Shown: positions 17,739 through 27,304 of the stretch, one piece after another
How positions within the stretch are numbered: the first letter of the stretch is position 1
Layout: every line of letters starts with the position of its first letter
Notes under the pieces: model-generated
The model's input: only the letters and a program-made list of their open reading frames with translations
Told to the model about the DNA's origin: nothing
The model's database searches: none
Made by a program: the position numbers and the translations under genes
NCBI GenBank assembly: GCA_949297715.1
Contig: CASFTJ010000004.1
Coordinates: 1-64,000, forward strand
Source: an uncultured bacterium
Lineage (GTDB): Bacteria; Cyanobacteriota; Vampirovibrionia; Gastranaerophilales; Gastranaerophilaceae
Length of the DNA: 64,000 bases
Direction: 5' to 3'

Positions 17739-20723
17739 CTACTTTTTAACTTCAATCGGAATTTTGTTAAGATGGCAGAATGTTTTAAGAACAGCTTTTG
17801 CTTTTTGAATGTCCTGATGTACGCAATTGTTTCTTGTCGTTTTAATAATTTCTGAGGCTTTTTCGTACATTTTGGCTGCTGCTGCAAGGTAATCTTTTTG
17901 ACGGCTTGATTTTATTAAGCCTAATTCTTGGAAATATCTTCCGTATTGCAAATAAAGTCTTGATAAAAGATCATTTAAACCGTACTGGCGGGCTGTTATA
18001 ATTGCATTTTCAAGATGAATTTTGGTGCTTTCAAAATCCGATAATGCTAAAGTTGCTTTTGCCATAACCGATTGAAGCAGGCAGGCAAAGAAATGGTTAT
18101 TAATTTTAGGGTTTTGTGCAACTTCAAGAGCTTGGGATGCTATATCTAAAGCTTGCTGAGGCCCTTCTGTTATTATTGTGGCATCTGCTATTAAATACCA
18201 AGTTAAAAGTGCGCCGAGTGCCATTTTTTCTTTCGAAAAATACGCAATCTGGTCATTATAAATTTCCATTGCCTGACTGGTTTGGTCATTGTGTCTGAAT
18301 ATTATACCAAGCATGGTCTTTAGCATGTTTTTTGTAAAGTTATCGCCGTTGTTGTTTGCGAAAGTTACAATCTGGAATAAATCCTCCTGCAAGCCGTTAT
18401 ATCTTTTGCGGAAGAAATTGTTTATTATGTTAATAAAATTCCATCTTGTAACGCATTCGTTATCCATTGATTTTGACTGGTATTCTTTTTGAATTTCTTC
18501 AAGATTTTTTTCGGACTCAGGAATGTCACCCTTCATAGTGTTTGCAAATGCAAGTGCTAACTGGCTTTTGCATATAAGATTTTCATCTTCAATGCGATTT
18601 CTTTCCAAAACATCAAATAGTATTGTCAAAATTTCAAATGAGCGGTTGTTGCCTTGTATAATAAGCGCATTTGCCAGTACCAGATAAGTTTTTATCCAGG
18701 TTTCAAAAATTATATCCATCGGAATTGTCGGATGGGGTTCATTTTTGCTTAAAAAGTCATCAAATGCAGGCATTATGTCGTTGTCTATAAGGTTAATTAT
18801 TTGCCCGCAGTTACCAATATTTAATAGCGCATTAAGTTTTGTGGATCTTACAAGTGCAAGCTCAAGTTTGTCATCTGGATTCATTTTTGCTAATACTGCA
18901 TCAGTACATTCGACTTCTCCAAAATAATTACCTGTTTTGCGGCAGCAGCTTGACATATATCCGAGAAGTTCTATTTCTCTCGGGCTGTCTCCCATATTCT
19001 TGGCATTTGAAATCGCATCAGGAAGATAATCCATTGCTTCTTTCGGATTGAAGTCAGCAAGAAGTTTTCCTAGTCTTTCACAAATGTTATATCTGATTTT
19101 TAAAGTCTCAGTGTCATCAAGTTCGTTAATTAGAGCAAGACACTGTTTTTGTGAAATTGCATAAAGGTTTGTGTCGCCTATGAATGACGCAAGTCTTGTA
19201 TTCTTTGTCCATATATCCAGCGCAAGTTTGGGATGTTTAAGATTCTGCGCAATTATTCCGAGGATTGCCGTCGAATTCATTGTGAAATTTGTTATCGCAA
19301 GAAATATTTTCTTATTTATTTCCTCATAACGGTCATCCGTTTTAACCGCTTTTACTATCGTTTCCCATAAATAAAGACTCTTAAACCGATAGTAAATATC
19401 GTTCATCGGTTCTATGAAATTCCTCTGCTGAAGATAGGCAATTACATCACTAAAGTCTTCATCTCTGTATTGGAAAATTTGTTTAATAAGATTAAGGTTA
19501 ATTTTGTCGCCTATCATTGCGCTGCCCATTAAAGTCATATAGGCTCTTAAATTCCTATCTTTTAATATCGCAAGACGCCTTGAAACAACATCTGTATATG
19601 TTTGAGGGATTACAAATGCATTATGACGGATTTTTGACGTTTCTTCTTTAAATAGTTCAAGTGTTTGCTCTAAATATGCCGGATTTCCGTTGCTTTGTAA
19701 AAAGATTTTTCTTTTTGTCGTGTCGTCAATTTTTGGAAAATCTTCTTCTGCTTCTTTTACATCTGCAAATGCAAACATCTGTTTCGCATCCAATGGCGCA
19801 AGATATACGTCTGTGAATATCCCGTCAGCTTTGTTTTCCGGAAAATAGAAAAAGCCTTTTGAAGGTTTATGTTCGTTATAAACTATTAAAAGTTTTAAAT
19901 CTCCGAATACATTATCTTTTTTTATAAAATTGTTTAAAAATTCATACGAATATCCGTCTATGTATTCAAAATTGTTTACGACTATTACAAAACGGCTGTA
20001 TTGAATTATTTTGTCAAATATTTTGGCTAAAAGTTCAAAATATCTTGTTTTGCCCGCAAGCATGGTTTCAAATGTTCCGATTTTGGTTGGGTATAAAAAG
20101 TTCAACAAATCCCCGACTTCCTGCGATTCAAGATATGGAAATTCGTTTTGAAAATATTTTGTTGCATCTTTTCTGAATTTGTTGTTGTTTATACAAAAAT
20201 TCGGAAGATTAAATAAATTTAAAATTATATCCTGCAAAAGCCCGCCCGGTGTAAGCTGCGTTATCGGAGTGCAGTTGCCGTAAAACCAAATGTAATTTTT
20301 TTCTCTTAATTCGTTTATTATATGGGAGATGACAAGAGTCTTCCCTGTGCCTTTGGGACCGCTTAATGAAAATATTTTTTTATCTTCTGATAATATGTTT
20401 TTGACAAGAATGTTTTTAGCACTCTGTTGGGCTACAAGGTTCTGGGTTGCAAATTCAAATAAGTTCGGTTGTTTGTTTTCTGTTTCTTCATCTTTGGGGG
20501 CAAACGGATATTTACATTTTCTGCAGTTTAGTGCATTTGGAAAATTTACACTCTTGCATTGCGGACAAATTTTTAAAATTTCTTGACCGCAATTTTTGCA
20601 AACTAAATCAAAAATGGTATTTACTGTGTTGCAATTTTTACAAACTAATCCGGTTCTTGTTTTACAATAAGGGCACTTTAGCGCATTGTCCGGAATGGTT
20701 TTTTTGCAAATTGGACATTTCAT
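17739..20723 (-). CDS. Zinc-ribbon / P-loop NTPase / TPR signalling protein
   Basis: 994 residues in three parts. Residues 1-70 hold six CxxC pairs (3/6, 17/20, 28/31, 42/45, 53/56, 67/70), i.e. three tandem zinc ribbons. Residues about 90-450 form a STAND/AAA-like NTPase with Walker A GPKGTGKT (122-129) and a Walker B-like hydrophobic strand (FVIVVNNFEYID). The rest, to about 970, is helical and TPR-like (NTMKGDIPESEKNLEEI, ATLALSDFESTKIHLENAI). The closest general architecture is that of STAND regulators and ATPases linked to adenylate cyclase or kinases, but no output domain is present. It starts 15 bases after the sigma-like gene, so it is probably cotranscribed. Confidence 0.75.
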   Translation of the reverse strand: MKCPICKKTIPDNALKCPYCKTRTGLVCKNCNTVNTIFDLVCKNCGQEILKICPQCKSVNFPNALNCRKCKYPFAPKDEETENKQPNLFEFATQNLVAQQSAKNILVKNILSEDKKIFSLSGPKGTGKTLVISHIINELREKNYIWFYGNCTPITQLTPGGLLQDIILNLFNLPNFCINNNKFRKDATKYFQNEFPYLESQEVGDLLNFLYPTKIGTFETMLAGKTRYFELLAKIFDKIIQYSRFVIVVNNFEYIDGYSYEFLNNFIKKDNVFGDLKLLIVYNEHKPSKGFFYFPENKADGIFTDVYLAPLDAKQMFAFADVKEAEEDFPKIDDTTKRKIFLQSNGNPAYLEQTLELFKEETSKIRHNAFVIPQTYTDVVSRRLAILKDRNLRAYMTLMGSAMIGDKINLNLIKQIFQYRDEDFSDVIAYLQQRNFIEPMNDIYYRFKSLYLWETIVKAVKTDDRYEEINKKIFLAITNFTMNSTAILGIIAQNLKHPKLALDIWTKNTRLASFIGDTNLYAISQKQCLALINELDDTETLKIRYNICERLGKLLADFNPKEAMDYLPDAISNAKNMGDSPREIELLGYMSSCCRKTGNYFGEVECTDAVLAKMNPDDKLELALVRSTKLNALLNIGNCGQIINLIDNDIMPAFDDFLSKNEPHPTIPMDIIFETWIKTYLVLANALIIQGNNRSFEILTILFDVLERNRIEDENLICKSQLALAFANTMKGDIPESEKNLEEIQKEYQSKSMDNECVTRWNFINIINNFFRKRYNGLQEDLFQIVTFANNNGDNFTKNMLKTMLGIIFRHNDQTSQAMEIYNDQIAYFSKEKMALGALLTWYLIADATIITEGPQQALDIASQALEVAQNPKINNHFFACLLQSVMAKATLALSDFESTKIHLENAIITARQYGLNDLLSRLYLQYGRYFQELGLIKSSRQKDYLAAAAKMYEKASEIIKTTRNNCVHQDIQKAKAVLKTFCHLNKIPIEVKK

Positions 20724-20738
20724 TCTGTTAAATCCTGA

Positions 20739-21302
20739 TTAGTTAAACGCTTGTTTAACCTTTTCCATTAATCTGAACAAACGTTTAGAGATTTCCGATT
20801 GTGAAAGATTCAAAATTTTTGCAATCTCTTTTTGTGTCATACCATTATCATATCGCAACTTAAAGATTTGTAAATAGTTTTTGTCAGGTTCTTCTTTATC
20901 TATTTTTTCCAATGAGTTAATTACGTGCTGCAAAATCTCTTTTCTTAAAAGTTCATCCTCAGGCGTTGTGCTTAAATCTGCAGGCTCATATACAATTTTT
21001 GCATTTGCATAATTGCTGTATGATTCTTGTGCATCAAGAGAAACTTCTCCGGTCGGAATAAAACCTTCTCTGGTTCTGCGAAGTCTGCCAGAATCTTTTA
21101 ATACATTAAGAATCGAAGTCGTTGCAATTTTTTTCAGATATGCTTCTAATGTTGCATCTGAAGTTATCGTTCTTACAATGTTGACGGATCTTTTACAAGT
21201 TTCGTTGAAGAAATCATCGTACAAATCTTCATTGTTTACAAACTTTCGGTCAGTTTTTATTATGCGCTCTATTAAATCTATCTTATCCTGTGTGAATTCC
21301 AC
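20739..21302 (-). CDS. Sigma-70-family-like RNA polymerase sigma factor
   Basis: 187 residues. The N-terminal half (DLYDDFFNETCKRSVNIVRTI...LEAYLKKIATTSILNVLKDSGRLRRTR) resembles sigma region 2. A linker follows, and then a C-terminal region 4 helix-turn-helix (FKLRYDNGMTQKEIAKILNLSQSEISKRLFRLMEKVKQAF). This is the size and order of an ECF or SigB/F-like factor. No anti-sigma gene of a known family is beside it; the neighbours are a TonB-C membrane protein upstream and an NTPase downstream, either of which could control it. Confidence 0.75.
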   Translation of the reverse strand: MEFTQDKIDLIERIIKTDRKFVNNEDLYDDFFNETCKRSVNIVRTITSDATLEAYLKKIATTSILNVLKDSGRLRRTREGFIPTGEVSLDAQESYSNYANAKIVYEPADLSTTPEDELLRKEILQHVINSLEKIDKEEPDKNYLQIFKLRYDNGMTQKEIAKILNLSQSEISKRLFRLMEKVKQAFN

Positions 21303-21341
21303 TAATTACAATCCTTTACAACTTTCAGTATTATAACATAA

Positions 21342-24300
21342 TTACAAATTAATTATAAGCCCTAACTTGAAATTAGGCGTAGGAATCTCTCCTGGTGCGG
21401 GTTTCACTACTTTTAGAGTGTCTTTAACAGTTCGTAACACAATGTCATTTATCTGGGTTGAACCGCTGGATTTTGTTATTTGAGCATCTTGTACGGTACC
21501 GTCATTTTTTAGTTTTATTTCTACTTTAACCTGATTTGAGTATGCGTATTCTGTAGCAAGAAGCAAGTCGCTTGATAATGTCAAACGAATACTCTTTCCT
21601 GCTGTTTGTAAATATTTTTTAACTTTGTCACTGTAGGATAAATAATCCGGTACTTCCCAAGCTAAACTCCTTACAGTTACGTACGGAAGTGGTGTGTTTT
21701 TAGATGGTTGGGCGGGTGAGGTCGATGGTTTTGCCTTTGCTTGTTGTGCCTGCTGCGGTTTTGGTTTGGAAGGTTGGGCAGGTGCTGTGTCCGGAGTTTT
21801 TTGTGCCGACGTTGGTGTGTTTATATCAGGTGCGTTAGTCATTAAATTTGTGTTGTCACCTTCAGTTTGGTTTTCTGATGGGTTTGAAATGTTTGTCCCA
21901 TCTGATTCTATTGGATTTTGTGCAAGTATATCCGTTGAATTTTTGTTTTTTAACAAGAAAAATCCTGCACCTCCAACTATTGCTAATATTGCAACAACTG
22001 CTGCTGCAAGTATTGCTTGTTTTCCCTTTTCCTGTATCGTATTCCCAGAAGGTATTTCCTCCTGTGAATTATCTATTTCTGTTTCATAATCAAAATTATT
22101 TGAATTGTTGTCCATGTCATAATTTTGTGTATTAAAAAGTACTCCCAGTTTATCGTCTTTTTCGTTGGATGATTCTTCTTTTAGGGTTGAACTGTTCATT
22201 GATTGGGTTTCTGTGTTAGAAAATGTTTCTGCTGATCCAGTTGTGCTAAGAAGATCATCAATTTGTGAAATTAATTCGTCTGTTGAAAGATCAGTATTAT
22301 TTTTAGGTTCATTGAATTCTTCTACTCCGGCTATATCGTCGGTAACTGTTGATTTTTCAATCTCATCAGCATTAAGATTTAAATCGGTTATAGTATCTTC
22401 TGTTTGGATAGATTCAATAGTATCAGATTGTGCGGAAAGTGTTTCGGACTGCTTTTCCAATGCTGAAAAATCAGTAAGGTCTTCAGTTCCTGATTTTACT
22501 TCCGTTAGTAATTCTTGATTAGAGGTATTATTTTCAATTGATTGGTCTTCAATATTTAAAATGTCGGTTTCTAATTCTTCAGATAAAGGCTCAACAGGTG
22601 AGTCGTTTGCTGTAGTTAAATTTTCGTCTGCAAGCATTCTGTCAAGTTCAATATCTTCAGGTAAAATATCAGGCTGTTCTTCTTGTTTTGCATTTTGGAT
22701 AGGCTCATTTGTTTTTTCTATTTTATGAGTTTTTTCATCTTCCTGTATAAGATTGTTGAAATCTTCTAGTGGAGAAGTTTCATTTGATTGAATTGATTCT
22801 GATTTAGGTGATGGTGCTTCTGGAGATGGCGTTTCGTCCAAATCTTCTGATATTTCCAAAAGTGGTTCATCAAGTGATAGTTCTGTGTCATCAAATGATA
22901 ATTCCTGTAAGGGTTCTTCAAATAATAATTCAGGTTCTTCTGATAGGTTTTCTGAAGACTGTTTTAGGATATTTGTATCAGTATTTGGAACGGTATTGGT
23001 GTCTGTTAGTGGTGTATTCATAGAAGTTTCATCGGAAGAAGATGACAAACTTTCAAAATCTTCAAGTTTATTTTCTTGAAGTGTTAAATTATTTGATTCT
23101 GTATCAGCTTCTATTTCTCCTATGTCTATAGAAGTTTCATCGGAAGAAGATGACAAACTTTCAAAACCTTCAAGTTTATTTGCTGAAATCGTTTGATTAT
23201 CTATGTTTGTGAATTTTTGTTCAATTTCTGCTGAATTAGTTTCTGTAAGATTTGTGTTTGTTGTTATATCATCAAAATCCATTGTTTCCGAAGGTGTCGT
23301 ATCTGTTTTTATAATTTTATTATCTTGTAATGATTCGGAGATATTTTCAAGATCACTAAAATCTATAGTTTCATTTTTTGAAATTTCTGTTTTAACTGTG
23401 TTTGATGATGTTTCTGCTGTTTGTGTTTCAAAAGGCATTATCTCATCAAAGTCTAATGTTTCTGGGGTATTTTTTTGTTCAATTATTCCTTTGGTTGTTC
23501 TTGGTTCTTCTGTGTTATATTCATCTGTTTGTGAAAGGTTATTAAAATCCATTGTAAAAGATTCTAAATCTTCGTTTGTTAAAGTTTCAATATCTTCATT
23601 TTGTATAATTTCCTGAGGATTGGAATCTTCAATATTTTCAGACTGAAGATCTTCAGTTGATGTTTCTTCAATTGAATTTTTTATAATTGATGATTTTGAT
23701 TTGGTTGTTTCTTTATTCATAATTTCATCAACAGTCATATCCGAAAGATCTGAAAAATCATCCAGTTCGTTTAGCATATCATCTACTGACGATGAAGAAG
23801 CTTCGGACAAATTAAATTCTGGAGTTAAGTCCGGAATATTTCTTTCTAAATTATTAAAACCGTTAATTATAGCATTTTCGTTTGGAAGATCCTGAGTGTT
23901 GGCACTTCCTGCAAAGTCAAGTTCTTCAAGAGCTTCTGCGGTTGCTGCAGCAGCTATTTCTATTGAAGGATAACCGCTATCGGGTTCTGATTTTTTCACT
24001 TCAGGTGAATGTTCTGCTCTATAGGAAAGAGTTTCAAAATTTTCAAATTCTATAAAACGATCTCTTAATTTTGCCGATTTAACAAGATTTTTGAGAAGTT
24101 CTTTTTTGTCAACTTCGGTTATGTCATGGTCTATCATTGATAGAATAAGCATATCTGAAGTATCAATTTCGTCATTGGAGAGGGACTGATCTGTATTTCC
24201 TTTGAAATTTTTGATATATTCTTTAAGGTTTGAGGCAGGAGTTAATTTTTCTTTTTCAATAAAATAATATTCATCATTTTGATTCTTTTTGTTGATGAGC

Positions 24301-24692
24301 TTAGGTTCAAAAAATCCTAAAAATTTTACATATTTTTTATCATTTGACATTAAAAGGACAAGATATATGTCCGGTAAAATTTCGTATTTGAAATGGCTTT
24401 TGGGAATAAATATAAAATTTTCATTGAAGACAATACGAACTTCTAAATGGATGTTTTTAAGCATGATGTCTGAAATATCCAATTCTTCAAGAACTTTCTT
24501 TATGGAGTGGATATTGTAAGTGTTTGTTGTATCAACATTTTCACTTGCTAAGAATTTCTTTATTAACTGCGCGCCTAATGTATTATAATAAGCTCGGTTT
24601 TGAATATCTTCTTTAGCAAAATGCCTTGCATTTATACCTGCTTCGTTTTTGTCATTTTCTTCAATGTAAATTAGTGTTTCCTGTCCTGCCAT
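21342..24692 (-). CDS. Giant acidic single-pass membrane protein with TonB-like C-terminal domain
   Basis: 1116 residues. Residues 1-165 form a folded cytosolic domain, tentatively like cyanobacterial DUF1822. Residues about 200-885 are acidic and low in complexity, rich in Ser, Thr, Glu and Asp with repeated phrases such as FESLSSSSDETS and TMDF/TLDFDEI. A transmembrane helix follows (about 890-912, AILAAAVVAILAIVGGAGFFLL), then a Pro/Ala/Gln/Lys-rich periplasmic linker, and a TonB-type C-terminal domain (about 1005-1116: VKVEIKLKNDGTVQDAQITKSSGSTQINDIVLRTVKDTLK). It could link an envelope component to cytoplasmic signalling. First gene of a probable operon with the sigma-like and NTPase genes. 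Confidence 0.75.
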   Translation of the reverse strand: MAGQETLIYIEENDKNEAGINARHFAKEDIQNRAYYNTLGAQLIKKFLASENVDTTNTYNIHSIKKVLEELDISDIMLKNIHLEVRIVFNENFIFIPKSHFKYEILPDIYLVLLMSNDKKYVKFLGFFEPKLINKKNQNDEYYFIEKEKLTPASNLKEYIKNFKGNTDQSLSNDEIDTSDMLILSMIDHDITEVDKKELLKNLVKSAKLRDRFIEFENFETLSYRAEHSPEVKKSEPDSGYPSIEIAAAATAEALEELDFAGSANTQDLPNENAIINGFNNLERNIPDLTPEFNLSEASSSSVDDMLNELDDFSDLSDMTVDEIMNKETTKSKSSIIKNSIEETSTEDLQSENIEDSNPQEIIQNEDIETLTNEDLESFTMDFNNLSQTDEYNTEEPRTTKGIIEQKNTPETLDFDEIMPFETQTAETSSNTVKTEISKNETIDFSDLENISESLQDNKIIKTDTTPSETMDFDDITTNTNLTETNSAEIEQKFTNIDNQTISANKLEGFESLSSSSDETSIDIGEIEADTESNNLTLQENKLEDFESLSSSSDETSMNTPLTDTNTVPNTDTNILKQSSENLSEEPELLFEEPLQELSFDDTELSLDEPLLEISEDLDETPSPEAPSPKSESIQSNETSPLEDFNNLIQEDEKTHKIEKTNEPIQNAKQEEQPDILPEDIELDRMLADENLTTANDSPVEPLSEELETDILNIEDQSIENNTSNQELLTEVKSGTEDLTDFSALEKQSETLSAQSDTIESIQTEDTITDLNLNADEIEKSTVTDDIAGVEEFNEPKNNTDLSTDELISQIDDLLSTTGSAETFSNTETQSMNSSTLKEESSNEKDDKLGVLFNTQNYDMDNNSNNFDYETEIDNSQEEIPSGNTIQEKGKQAILAAAVVAILAIVGGAGFFLLKNKNSTDILAQNPIESDGTNISNPSENQTEGDNTNLMTNAPDINTPTSAQKTPDTAPAQPSKPKPQQAQQAKAKPSTSPAQPSKNTPLPYVTVRSLAWEVPDYLSYSDKVKKYLQTAGKSIRLTLSSDLLLATEYAYSNQVKVEIKLKNDGTVQDAQITKSSGSTQINDIVLRTVKDTLKVVKPAPGEIPTPNFKLGLIINL
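23020..23180 (-). repeat. Direct repeat inside the giant membrane protein gene
   Basis: A 53-base segment at 23020-23072 recurs at 23128-23180 with one mismatch, 108 bases (36 codons) apart. It encodes the repeated KLE-[D/G]-FESLSSSSDETS phrase. This points to recent in-frame duplication in the disordered region. Confidence 0.8.
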
Positions 24693-24879
24693 TATCCTAA
24701 TTTCCTCCCTCTTGATATATAAGATGACACGGGAATTGAAAATATTCCATTTTTTCTGTAAACTTTTGTAACAAATATTGAAAAAATAATTTTTTTAGGA
24801 CAAAATTAATCTTGTTCAGGTTTTATTTTAGTGTTGATAGAAATAAAGCAAGTGTATATATGTATAAGGAGGTTTTCTC

Positions 24880-25314
24880 ATGATAAGTGCTGTTTCAAGT
24901 GTTAGTTTCCGTGGTGAGGCTGGTGCTCAAAAAGATTTAAATTCTTTAATTAATGATCCGGGTAAGTTCTCATCTGCGGCACCCGCTCAGACAACTGCAC
25001 AACAGCAGCCAAAAGCTGATGAAGCGGTTTTTTCTACTAAAGATGAAAAAGGGAAAAATAATACAGCAAAAATTATTGCGGGTGTAGTTGGTGCACTTGC
25101 TCTTGTTTGGATTGGTTTAGGTTATGCTGTCGGACATAAAGGTTCACAGTGGACTAAAATCGAAGCTCCGGAAGGTATTACTCAAAAATGCAAAAACTTC
25201 TTCTATGCTATCGGTGAATCTGCTGTTAAAACTTACGACAATACGCTTGGCAAATGGTTCGGCAAAAAAGCGGGTGACGCTGCGGAAGCTGCTGCTGATA
25301 CAACAAATAAATAA
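24880..25314 (+). CDS. Small single-pass membrane protein with VSFRGE N-terminus
   Basis: 144 residues with a textbook AAGGAGG Shine-Dalgarno. The N-terminus MISAVSSVSFRGEAG is followed by an Ala/Gln-rich disordered region, a transmembrane helix (about 69-87, IIAGVVGALALVWIGLGYAVG) and an amphipathic C-terminal helix region. Function unknown. The F-[R/K/x]-G motif near the N-terminus recalls the gene at 41656 and may mark a lineage-specific group. Confidence 0.65.
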   Translation: MISAVSSVSFRGEAGAQKDLNSLINDPGKFSSAAPAQTTAQQQPKADEAVFSTKDEKGKNNTAKIIAGVVGALALVWIGLGYAVGHKGSQWTKIEAPEGITQKCKNFFYAIGESAVKTYDNTLGKWFGKKAGDAAEAAADTTNK

Positions 25315-25335
25315 TAGCAAAGTTTCGTTAAATAG

Positions 25336-25370
25336 TAAAAAATCCGCTCTTTTGCAAGCGGATTTTTTTA
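25336..25370 (+). terminator. Terminator of the 24880 gene
   Basis: AATCCGCT (25341-25348) pairs with AGCGGATT (25357-25364) around an 8-base loop, with flanking A and T tracts extending the stem and ending in T residues. Confidence 0.85.
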
Positions 25371-25400
25371 TTTGAATTTATTGTTTAAGTAGAAAATTTT

Positions 25401-26483
25401 TTATTCCAAAAAATCCGATAAAATATAATTGCTTACAAGAACTCCTTCAACTGTCAATTTGCAGCCGCATGTGATTTTTTCAAGGTGTGAGCTTTTGAAA
25501 TATTTTGAGAGAATTTTTGAATATTTTTCTTCAAAATTTATCCCGAATTTTTGGTTTATCAAGGCAAAATTTATCCCTGATTTTCGTCGAAAACCAAGAA
25601 AAATTTCTTCTTCCAGTTGTTCTTGTTTTGAAAGTGTGTGAGTTTTATTTTTTTTGAGCGGATTTATGATGTAATTTTTTAAATTTTCCTGATTTGAGTA
25701 TCTGGTATTTTCTTCATAACCGTGGGCTGCAACTCCAAAGCCATAGTAATTTTCATTATTCCAGTAATTGAGGTTGTGGCGTGAAAAATATCCGGATTTT
25801 GCAAAGTTGCTTATTTCATAATGCTCAAAATCTTTTAGTGTTTCAATTGCTGCAAGATACATCTCTGATTGAAGCTCATCGTCGGCAATTTCTGTCGGAG
25901 GGTTTTTATAAAAATAGCAGCCTTCTTCAATTTTTAGCCCGTAAAGAGAAATATGACTGACACTCAAATTTTTGGCATGGATTAAGTCATCCGTAAAGCT
26001 TTTAAGAGTTTGTTTTGGTAGCCCGTATATAAAATCAAGATTTATATTTTTAAATCCTGTATTTTTCGCATAACAAACAGCATTTTCAACATCTTTAGAT
26101 GAATGTTTGCGTCCGATGATTTTCAAAATTTCATCGTCAAAACTCTGGCATCCGATACTTAATCTGTTGATTCCAGCTTGCTTAATTTCTGACAAATATT
26201 CTTCACTCAAGTGCTCGGGATTAAGCTCCATTGTGACTTCTGTATTTTCATTGAATTTAAATTGAGATAAGATTTTTTTAATTTGTTTTGCTGTTAAAAG
26301 AGAAGGGGTTCCGCCTCCAAGGTAAAGTGTGTCAAGAAGTTCTCCTTTATAAAAATGATGAATTTCTTTTTCAAGAGCTTCAAGGTAATCCTCAATCAAA
26401 TTTGGCTCGGCAAACGAGATAAAAGAACAGTAACGGCATTTTTGCCTGCAAAAGGGTATGTGAATATAAGCGCTTTTTGTCAT
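25401..26483 (-). CDS. hemW: Radical-SAM heme chaperone HemW (HemN-like)
   Basis: 360 residues. The radical-SAM motif is C12-x3-C16-x2-C19 (IPFCRQKCRYCSF) and the HemN-type GGGTPSLL follows. There is no fourth Cys after YC, so the CxxxCxxC-S-F form fits HemW rather than true coproporphyrinogen dehydrogenase HemN. HemW is known as a heme-binding chaperone, although it is often annotated as an oxidase. No Shine-Dalgarno: the -10 TATAAT lies 6 bases before the ATG. Confidence 0.85.
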   Translation of the reverse strand: MTKSAYIHIPFCRQKCRYCSFISFAEPNLIEDYLEALEKEIHHFYKGELLDTLYLGGGTPSLLTAKQIKKILSQFKFNENTEVTMELNPEHLSEEYLSEIKQAGINRLSIGCQSFDDEILKIIGRKHSSKDVENAVCYAKNTGFKNINLDFIYGLPKQTLKSFTDDLIHAKNLSVSHISLYGLKIEEGCYFYKNPPTEIADDELQSEMYLAAIETLKDFEHYEISNFAKSGYFSRHNLNYWNNENYYGFGVAAHGYEENTRYSNQENLKNYIINPLKKNKTHTLSKQEQLEEEIFLGFRRKSGINFALINQKFGINFEEKYSKILSKYFKSSHLEKITCGCKLTVEGVLVSNYILSDFLE

Positions 26484-26489
26484 ACAAAA

Positions 26490-26495
26490 ATTATA
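26490..26495 (-). promoter_or_regulatory. -10 box of hemW, leaderless layout
   Basis: A minus-strand TATAAT (26490-26495) ends 6 bases before the hemW ATG. The -35 region is T-rich and weak. The predicted transcript is leaderless. Confidence 0.45.
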
Positions 26496-26514
26496 TCACG
26501 GCTTTAAATCTTAA

Positions 26515-27297
26515 TTAAAAAATGTTCGCATAAGTTAGAAAATAATTTGAAATTACATCCAACAGCATCGGCAAAATCCATACCATAATCGCCGCCCCAA
26601 AAACAGGTTTAAATAGGAAGCTTAACTGAAACACGTTAACCTGTGGTGCTGTTTTTGAAATTACACCAAGAATTATGTCTTGCCCAAGAGTTGCGAGAAG
26701 AACGGGTGAAGCAATTTGAAGTCCCATAAAAAGAACATTTGAACTCATTTTGATTAGATAATTCATATTCACAAGCTCTTTTAAAGGTAAACTTGTTGCA
26801 AAAAGCGGAAATATCTCAAAGCTTCTCAAAAACGCCCTCACAAGCCAATAAACTCCTCCGATGTGCATAAAAATTAATACACCCAAAAGTGACATAACTC
26901 TTGTTAAAATAGAAACCTGACTTGAAGTTGTCGGATCAAGAACCATAGCTGATGAAAGTCCCATCTGCATATTAATCATATCGGCGCCTGCGTCAACCGC
27001 AAGCAAAATTAACTGCGCAAGATAACCTATCATTGCACCTACTGCAAAGTTTAAAAGAATTGAAAGTATAAAAGAATCTGTTGTTCCCGCTAATGTATCC
27101 GGTCTTAAAAAAGGTCCGATTATAAATGTGAAAAGAAGTGCAAGACAAATTTTTACCATTCCCGGAACTTCTTTTTTGTTAAAAATCGGGGCAAAACGGA
27201 AAAATCCAAGCAATCTTGCAAAAATATATATCCCTGTTGCTAATGCCGCATTCAGGTGAGGAAACATTTTCATTAATTCGACATAAATTGTTTCCAT
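26515..27297 (-). CDS. fliR: Flagellar export apparatus protein FliR
   Basis: 260 residues with the FliR/SctT pattern of about six transmembrane helices and the conserved N-terminal ARLLGFFRFAPIF and ..MVKICLALLFTFIIGPFL segments, followed by a DAGADMINMQMGLSSAMVLDP segment. FliR joins FliP and FliQ in the export gate. Last gene of the minus-strand flagellar cluster, 7 bases after fliQ. flhB does not follow. Confidence 0.9.
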   Translation of the reverse strand: METIYVELMKMFPHLNAALATGIYIFARLLGFFRFAPIFNKKEVPGMVKICLALLFTFIIGPFLRPDTLAGTTDSFILSILLNFAVGAMIGYLAQLILLAVDAGADMINMQMGLSSAMVLDPTTSSQVSILTRVMSLLGVLIFMHIGGVYWLVRAFLRSFEIFPLFATSLPLKELVNMNYLIKMSSNVLFMGLQIASPVLLATLGQDIILGVISKTAPQVNVFQLSFLFKPVFGAAIMVWILPMLLDVISNYFLTYANIF

Positions 27298-27304
27298 TTA
27301 AAAA

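Noticed and set aside
22165-23616. Plus-strand ORFs antisense to the giant acidic protein gene
   Set aside because: Their Ser/Val-rich composition is the mirror of Glu/Asp/Ser codons on the real strand.
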